Below, piece by piece: positions 57,004-64,000 of a stretch of DNA of 64,000 bases. The translations under genes were made by a program, and so were the position numbers. The stretch spans positions 10,717,639 to 10,781,638 of the forward strand of contig JAJLRJ010000006.1 in NCBI GenBank assembly GCA_024195265.1. Reading direction: 5' to 3'. The DNA comes from Dendrophyllia cribrosa. Taxonomy: Eukaryota > Cnidaria > Anthozoa > Scleractinia > Dendrophylliidae. The notes below the pieces were generated by a model, which had not been told where the DNA came from, ran no database searches, and saw nothing but the letters and a program-made list of their open reading frames with translations. The number at the start of each line of letters is the position of its first letter. Positions within the stretch are counted from its first letter, which is position 1.

Positions 57004-57117
57004 AACTATTATAGCGCGAAAGCGCGCGTGATATCGCCTAATACTTAGCCGACGAGGCCGTAGGCCGAGTCGGCTAAAATTAGGCAATATCACGCAAGCT
57101 TGAGCGCTATAAAAGTT
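57004..57117. repeat. Long hairpin, GC-rich loop
   Basis: Arms containing TAGCGC, CGTGATATCGCCTAAT and TTAGCCGAC are mirrored around GAGGCCGTAGGCCGA, giving a stem of about 49 bp. Confidence 0.85.
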
Positions 57118-60040
57118 TTATAATTCAACACATTGATAACACAAAGCACAGTTTGAAGAGAAAAATCGCCGACAAGCCTTTTATTAAAAAAAAAAAAAAG
57201 CTTACATATGTTTTAACGCGCGAAACTTGCAACATCACACAGTTCAGGAATGAAAGTGGCGCCTTTGTCAATATTGCGCAAACTTGAACACTATAACTGT
57301 TTTATAATTCAACACATTGATAACAAATTACGGTTTCGAGAAAAAAATCACTGAGATATGCAACCTTCCATTAAGTAAAAAGGCTAACAACAATATTTTA
57401 CCTCGGACCATTTCTTAAACAACAAACAGCGAATGCCGAAACTTTTGCCAAGCTAAAGTTAATTTAGCGTACACAATCAGTTGAGAGTTTCTAAGAAGAG
57501 CTTTCGTCTACTCAAAGAACGGGACAGAGTAGTGACTACAAGAATTAAAACACAGTAAAATGGCATAGAATGTCTTAGTTACAAGTGTTTCGTATCTTAA
57601 AAAGTTCAATTCAGAATAAAAACAAATTGAACAAACACACGGCTACGAACCTAAACATAGCGGCGAAAAGTCGGAAAGAACTGCAGCGTACAAAAATTCA
57701 CAGCTAAAGGATACAAGAAACGGTTAAAACATCGTACCTGTAGTTGATTTGGCTTTTTATTCCCTTCCATCAGCACCAAATTTTCAAACATCGAAGTACA
57801 AGCTGAGTCGATCAATGTTGTTTACAAACTTGCTCGTTTTTTAGCTCCTACAGCCGTAATGACGAGATCAGAAACTTTTCTGAGAAAGCATCAAGTCTAT
57901 ATCATATTCCAGAGGTGATTACCAAAGGAATTTTACGAAAATTGTGCTCCTTCATTCACTCCTTGTCGAGCGGTTAAACTTTGAACCAGTTTTCATTCAG
58001 CTACGCCAGGAAACACTGCGACCGCGACAACGCGAAAATTTCGCGCCTTTTTTGTCCTGACCAATCATGTGAACAATATTTTTTCTCTTTTCTTTTCTTC
58101 TCTTTTCTTCTTTCTTTTCCCTTTTTACTTGGGCGTAGCGACCAAGTATTAAAATGCAGTTTGGTCGTCCACAAATGTGCAGTATTGCGCAACTCTGGGG
58201 ACGGCGGGATTATTCAAACCTTCACCGCGGTCACACGTCCGAGGCGTTTTTCGTTTTATTTGGTGGGATTCATTTAGAATTAAGTGGAAACGTGGGCAAG
58301 GATGTATAAAATAATTAGTTTATGTAACTATCTTTTCATCTTTCCGGCTCAAAATAACGAGCTTCTTTTCGATCGTTGAAAACTGATCAAAACGCTTCGT
58401 GCCTGAGCAAAATTGTGTTGGCAAATGGCGCCGACAGTTCTGCGGTTCGTAGTTTTCAAACGCTTAGAACTTTTTTTAGTAAACTTTCAAAACGTTTAGT
58501 GAGTTGACAGTGTATTGTCAATATATGAAACTTTTAATAAACAGTGAAAACGACAACCTTAACTTTGAAGTACTTTGGTTAACTTTTGCAAATTTCTCTC
58601 GTTTGACCGCGGTGGGGTACACCTGTTGTTTGTTGATGCGAGGCGAACGTCACAAAGTGCGAGTTTGTTTTCTCTGTTGCATCTAACAGTTTCATATTCA
58701 ATATGCGTAAGGAAATTACTCAAGAAGACACTGCGAAAGTATTTGACACTCGCGATTAATTCTACGATACCTTCATGACGGAAACCCGCTAAAACATGTT
58801 AAAACGAACATGAAGAAGATAATTTAGACTAATACATGGATAGCGCTTATTTAATAAGAAGTGAACGGTGGACAGCGAAGGAAGAAATATAAGCGTGGTA
58901 GGAATCCCAATTAATTTCACTTCTTTCGGTTGTTTGCCTTTCATTAATTTTTATTTCGTGAAGTTGAAAGAACAGAACAGACAACTGAAACTTTGGGTGC
59001 AAAAATTCACCGCCGAGGGAAGATGTAAACAATGCACGCGGTGTCTTGCGAGACGTTTCTTGCGAGTTTTGCTTCCGCTAGTGAATGTTTCTCGGGCGAA
59101 AATAACCTTAAAGCGATCACTTTTTCATTTAATTTTCTTTTCTGTGTTTCGGATACAGAGGAATAAAATCTGGATATATTTTTGTGTGTCTGATTGCGAG
59201 ATGTTTTACGAAACAGCTGCGTTATGCGTTACTGGAAAGGTTTCAAATTACTTTCACATTATGCAAATTGCAACATTTTTACCTCAACTGAAAAAATATA
59301 TTTCAAAGGGCTAAATTTGTTTCTCTCCTCCTAAATTATCACTTCTGTCGTTAACTTTGATTAAATTTATAAGTTTCATTCAAACTTTATTATAATAACG
59401 GCGGGAATACTTCCAGCAAAACTTTCAATTGGAAAAGTTGTTTTGACCTCGGGTCCGGACCAGGCAATTACACTCATGGCTTCGAAAGGCCACTTTGCGG
59501 CTACATTTGCATTCAATTCAAAAGTGTCGGAAACACAGACCAGCTAGTTACAAGATTTAGCTAAAACCAATAACAACCATCGGGAAACTCTGACATACGG
59601 CCTTTTTTTCAACGGTAAGTACAAAGTAGGCATCGATTTGTATTTTTCAGTATGTACTTGTCTTTTGACACAGTGGACACGCTACTTTAATAATTTGCGT
59701 GCGATCTCACACGCTATAACGTGCTTCTTTGTTAGACTACTTACACTATCCGAATACTCCCAATCATCAAACCGTGAAATAACGCTACGTCCATGCAGAT
59801 TCCCAAGACAATTATTCTCCAATATGCCTAATACAACGACGCCCAAGTATACGCTCCCACAGCGTCTTGTTTAACTAATAGTTCACGCACTTTTTCGCCC
59901 AAAAACACGAAATTGCAGGCAGCAGTCATTTTCACTTTCCTTCAAAATGCCAAATTTACCGCCATCGCTGGTTATACGTCATGTGGACATAACATATATC
60001 GATAACTTTTTGACCATATTGACCATATTTGAATTATAAA
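57118..60040. other. G3-G4 spacer, no gene supported
   Basis: Mostly unique AT-rich sequence with a pyrimidine run at 58080-58125. A minus-strand ATG exon-like stretch at 57741-57793 with donor GTACGA could be an upstream exon of G3, but it has no match in the other paralogues. A plus frame at 58868-59314 (148 codons) has no recognisable features. Confidence 0.55.
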
Positions 60041-60440
60041 TATATATATAGGCAGTTAAATTGAGAACAGAAATTTTCACAACAAAGATTATGAGTGAAA
60101 AAGTGCTTCAGCCGGGAGTTGAACCCGGGTCTCCTGATGACCGGACAGATGCCTTAACCACTAGGCCACTGAGACAACCACACTTAACAAATACAAATTC
60201 TGGGTAAAGTGACGCGATCTTAATTGCAGAATTTGTGTTAATGTCTCCCAAGAGCTTCCACTATGAAGCCATAAATGTGTTGTTTGTGTTTGTGCAAGTG
60301 TGGTTGTCTCAGTGGCCCAGTGGTTAAGGCATCTGTCCGGTCATCAGAAGACCCGGTTTCAACTCCCGGCTGAGGCACTTTTTCACTCATAGTCTTTGTT
60401 GTGAAAATTTCTGTTCTCAATTTAACTGCCTATGTATATA
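60041..60440. mobile_element. Inverted pair of a second tRNA-like SINE
   Basis: Two copies face each other. tRNA-like heads lie at 60103-60180 (minus) and 60301-60378 (plus), with box A-like TGGCCTAGTGGTTAAGG and box B GGTTCAACTCC (GTTTCAACTCC in the plus copy). Both continue into TTTTTCACTCATA and TTCTCAATTTAACTGCC. The anticodon region does not fold well, so it is not a working tRNA. Confidence 0.8.
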
Positions 60441-61628
60441 TTTCAGAAATCGCTGTGAATCGCCTTCCTAACGAGAATAGGTTGGTGATCCAAAGATTAT
60501 GAGGCAATTAGTTGTCCATATCTCCCTTCCCACACTAATTTGTAATATATATATGTATAAAAGACAGTGAAAAGGCAGAACTAGAAAAAAAAAAAACACT
60601 TAAAAAACTGAAATGTGGTACTTTTGGAAGGGGACCATCCTGGGGGTGGGGCATTTGCCCTCTTTTTTCGCCCCCATCCCGGGGCATTTGAACAGCTTAA
60701 GTGTCCTCACCCCGGGGAATTTTCCAAACTTTTTTAAAAAAAATGCTAATGCCGGGGGTTAGCCTGGGGGGAGGGGGGATGCATGGGCACTGCTGGAATT
60801 GACTGATGCATTACCTTGAATATCAACTGGAGTGAACACACGTCAAAGATCTAGCTATGCAAATGGTTGGCAACAACGTTCAGCTAGCAGAAGGGGAACA
60901 TTACAAGCAACAACCTGACTAACCAGTTGGCTAACCAGTTTATACTCCTACACATGGACTTACTAAAGAGAGACAATCGCTGAGAGCTCTTACGCTGTCA
61001 TGGGTAAAGTTCATCGAGAGTTAAGAAGGCGAGTAGACGGCTGACCCTTCAAGAGTATTTTATTTCAATTTCATAAAGAATAGACCCCTCTTATAGACTG
61101 CAAAGTAATCGTTTTTTTTTTCTCTTTATCTAGCGGGGGAGGCGCAAAGCGCTGATTCTTGCGCTCCCCAGTTTAACTCTTGGTATTCAGTCATTCCAGC
61201 TATCTTCGGCCGCCGCCGCTTGCACCGCTATTTTCAGAGGATTCGCGCAAAAATACAGACTGTTTTGCAGTCTTCACCTTTTAGGGAAAACTAACTTCAA
61301 GCCACGCCTACAAAACGAGATTCTGTTACCAGTAACGAGCTTCTTTTGAATTTAAATTCATGTTGGAATCCCTCCACCCTCCGACACCTACCCATGAGGA
61401 GCTATTACGCAGCCTTGTAGAAAGACTATTTGAAGTGATGACAAATAGAAACGTTAAACAATTTTCTCTTTAATTTATCACTCACGCAGGTACATTTTAC
61501 ATGTCTAAGCAAATTTGCTTTTTTTTTTACCAAGCGCTTCCTACAGGACAGAGCAGCTAATTAGAGGAGACGGTACAACCAAAGCAGTTTACTTTGCTAA
61601 CAATAACGGTGATGGTAGTGATCACGCT

Positions 61629-62833
61629 CTAGAATATGAAACGGGTAAAATTGAAAGGGGGTCTGGGCGTGGTGAAAGGGGCTCTACTAAAAGGCGGTCT
61701 AGTAAAGCTGGGTGTACTGAAAGGGACCCTGCTAAAAGGCGGTCTAGTAAAGCTGGGTGTACTGAAAGGGGCTCTGCTGAAAGGCGGTCTAGTAAAGCTG
61801 GGTGTACTGAAAGGAGCCCTGCTAAAAGGCGGTCTAGTAAAGCTGGGTGTACTGAAAGGGGCTCTGCTAAAAGGGGGTCTAGTAAAGCTGGGTGTGCTGA
61901 AAGAGGGCCTGGTGAAAGGCGGTCTAGTAAAACGGGGTATACTGAAAGGGGGTCTGGTGAAAGGAGGTCTAGTAAAACGGGGTGTAGTGAAACGGGGTCT
62001 GGTGAAACGAGGTGTGGTGAAACGAGGTCTGCTTGTAGTAGGCCTGGGTCTGCGTGTAGTAGGCCTGGGTCTGAATGGAGTAGGCTTGGGTCTTCTTTTG
62101 CAGTTGTAAAACAAGTAAAGCCAGTTTCCGATCACAACGTAACCCGATTGGTTGATTACAATCCATCCTTTGAATCCGGGACTCATGCGTGGAACTAAAA
62201 CAGAATACAAATATCATTAAATAACTGTGGGGTACCCAGCCAATCATTTTGGTGGAAAATCTGATAAGAAGGCTTTGGACGTCTGAAAATATCGCAGATA
62301 ATTAAACAAAAACTAGAGTTTTCTTGCGTAAAATGTCGCCTATTGTTTTCAGAGAGAAACAATATGTCCTTTTGGGTACCAAATGAGGCAGGCTAAGTTT
62401 TTCGGAAACGAAAAGGCAGCTAGTACATTTGGGGAATAAAACTTATTTTCCTAAAATGTCTGCCCTATGTTTTGTTAAAATTGCTCAAGTGCAGATATAA
62501 AAAACCGATACAGATTAACTTACCAAAGCATTGACGCTTGAAGCAATAGCAAACTTTGAAGTTCAGGCTGTTGACATTGCTAGGAATGGCAATGGGAAGT
62601 GTTATTGTAGGAGGACGGGGAAAAAACAGCCGGCGGACGTTTTTCATCGGATCTTCTGCAGTCTTCGCAGTTTTTTCTGCAGCATTGTCAGCCAGTTTAT
62701 CCTTCACTTCGGCAGCGATGTCAGACTTGTCATCAAAGAAGTCATTTAGCGTGTCATCAGTCCCACGTGCACGTTTAGCTTTGGTAAAAACCAAGCACAA
62801 TCCAACCAAGACCAGAATCTCAAGCAAGTGCAT
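61629..62833 (-). CDS. G4: intact secreted four-Cys protein with long PFTR-repeat tail
   Basis: Exon 1 is 62524-62833: signal peptide MHLLEILVLVGLCLVFTKA, an acidic DDTLNDFFDDKSD segment, basic KNVRR, then FKVCYCFKRQCF. Exon 2 is 61629-62194: PRMSPGFKGWIVINQSGYVV, GNWLYLFYNC, then about 150 residues of pentapeptides of the form R/S/T-P-P/R/S-F-T/S, ending PPFNFTRFIF and a stop. The total is about 291 residues. The mature part is rich in Arg, Pro, Phe and Thr with no acidic residue in the tail; the pro-like part is acidic. Secretion is clear; the role is not. An extracellular matrix, adhesive or antimicrobial role are all guesses. The ATG is preceded by a GTAG acceptor, and its first exon is expected beyond 64000. 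Confidence 0.83.
61640..62035 (-). repeat. 30-bp intragenic repeat of G4 exon 2
   Basis: About 9-11 copies of the two-pentapeptide unit, mostly the SRAPF-STPSF-TRPPF type. G1 is mostly the TPRFT-RPPFT type and is longer, so the arrays have changed separately since duplication. Confidence 0.88.
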
Positions 62834-63108
62834 CTTTAACTACGATATAAAACAAGAAAATAAATCTATGAGCTTTATGCATCAGTTAATGTAGCTCGCA
62901 ATACTTGCCAGCATTTCCCATCCTTATACTTTGTCAATGATGGATCAACACTACAATTCTCGGCTTTATCAGTTGATGCTACAGTGATGGTATCAAACAA
63001 ATGCCCAGTCATTGGTAAACAAGGTATGGTCATTTTTATGATATAAAAAGGTTACCATAGTCAGGTACCAGTGCAACCTGTTAAAGAAACCCTTAGTTTT
63101 AGCTTTAA

Positions 63109-63685
63109 AGTGCATATGAAGTAAAAAAGAAATTTCCATGGTTTGATAGTGCTTTACTTTCTTTATCTAAATTTGTGGGTTTCATCGAAAAGATCCTTCC
63201 CATTGTGAAATTATTCGGCTTGAAAGTTTTGAATTTTCCGCCAGAACGTGTCACTATCGAGCGCGCGGCCAAAGCTATTGTATTACAAGGCTGTGACGTA
63301 GAAAATACTTCAACTCACGAGTATCATGCATGGCGGCAAAGGAAAAGTCTTCGACCAGCTCGGCGACTTTCTGTCTGTCTGACAGAGACTCTGAAGAAGA
63401 CATAATTTCATCAGTCTTACATTCTTTTGAAGAAATGGAACGAAACACACTGTGAGCATACAAAAGAACGAATCTCAAGTATTTTCTACGTCATCACTGA
63501 CACAATGGATATCGACAACTCGTTCCCAGTCTCCGGGACACTGATTTCTGCAAATTGTGCTACTTAATTTGGAAGGCAAAAAAGAGGCCTTAATTTTTTT
63601 TCTGACAAATTTCTTTTATCATTTCGAAATAAAGACATAATAGCCTCCAAAAAAAGACAAAATAAAAAATTACTTCATATGCACT
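63109..63685. mobile_element. TTAA-flanked non-autonomous element (piggyBac-like)
   Basis: Inverted ends AGTGCATATGAAGTAA and TTACTTCATATGCACT, with TTAA directly outside at 63105-63108 and 63686-63689. Block A has a single TTAA at the matching point (near 47103), the empty site. 577 bp, no transposase; its reading frames are not recognisable. Confidence 0.9.
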
Positions 63686-64000
63686 TTAAGGGCTTATAGC
63701 AAAAACACGAGCTTGTTATTATCGAATTGTAATTAACATGTTAAGATACAACTTTTTGCAAAGTTAAAAAAATGGTGAAAAGGGGCTTAGAGCCTCATTA
63801 ATTAAATAATTGAGTCGAGAATTGTTTTTTGAACCTTACTTACAAGGACCCGCGTGCTAGTTATAACTAGTTAGCCATATTCATCGAGGCGTAGTACGTA
63901 GAAAGCATCTATCAGCAGTGTTACCAATTTGTTGTCCTCCACGATAAGACGGGGGATTCTTTGCAAATTTAACCTTCACTGTTTTGGATAGGATTCAAGC

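Larger units (their letters stand above)
60855..64000. repeat. Segmental duplication block B (holds G4), runs off the window
   Basis: Collinear with block A at 43785-47600. Differences: no Penelope insert, a different intragenic repeat number, and an extra TTAA-flanked element at 63109-63685. Confidence 0.85.

Noticed and set aside
57741..57793. Minus-strand ATG exon-like stretch (MFENLVLMEGNKKPNQLQ) with a GTACGA donor
   Set aside because: The distance to G3 would fit an upstream exon, but nothing similar exists upstream of G1 or G2, so it is only noted.
58868..59314. Plus-strand 148-codon frame
   Set aside because: No recognisable motif or signal, and not shared with any duplicate; probably chance.
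60103..60378. Two tRNA genes in opposite orientation
   Set aside because: Good internal promoter boxes but no foldable anticodon arm or acceptor stem; both continue into the same SINE body.
61515..62198. Plus-strand 227-codon Ser/Gly/Arg-rich frame
   Set aside because: Another antisense frame across G4 exon 2; no supporting signals.

Overview
The window reads as animal nuclear DNA, most likely from an anthozoan and probably a stony coral. The signs are short exons with GT-AG introns, very dense short inverted-repeat elements, tRNA-derived SINEs, LINE, Penelope and Harbinger remains, and frequent ACATGTA-type words. The species assignment is inference. There is no prokaryotic gene structure, CRISPR array, rRNA gene or clearly functional tRNA gene.

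Positions 1-42.8 kb are almost entirely one minus-strand gene, a VIPAS39 (SPE-39, the VPS33B partner) orthologue. I assembled 18 coding exons (about 607 codons) by splice sites, phase continuity and family similarity. The start codon is at 42818 and the last resolved exon at 247-351; the final few codons are unresolved or lie beyond the window. The introns total about 41 kb and are filled with repeats: TA-flanked MITEs, a 4-kb giant palindrome, hAT-like elements with 6-bp target duplications, a second 2-kb palindrome that carries a captured exon-like fragment, minisatellites, a SINE trimer, a tandem duplication of about 2.2-2.6 kb with its own satellites, LINE tails, and a 3.2-kb Harbinger element with a deleted transposase and an apparently intact four-exon Myb/SANT gene.

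Positions 43.8-64 kb hold a tandem family of four related minus-strand genes for small secreted proteins, here called G1 to G4. I recognise no named family. Each has a signal peptide, an acidic pro-like segment, a four-cysteine core split by a phase-1 intron, and a basic tail. In G1 and G4 the tail is a long Pro/Phe/Thr/Arg pentapeptide array. G3 and G4 look intact. G2 has an in-frame stop. G1 is broken by a Penelope-derived insertion whose empty site survives in G4. G1 and G4 lie in duplicated blocks about 17 kb apart, and the G4 block carries a TTAA-flanked insertion absent from the G1 block. Conserved splice acceptors just before the ATG imply a non-coding first exon, seen upstream of G1 and G2.

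The gaps between these genes hold MITEs, hairpins, SINE pairs, LINE scraps and low-complexity tracts, with no other gene I can support.
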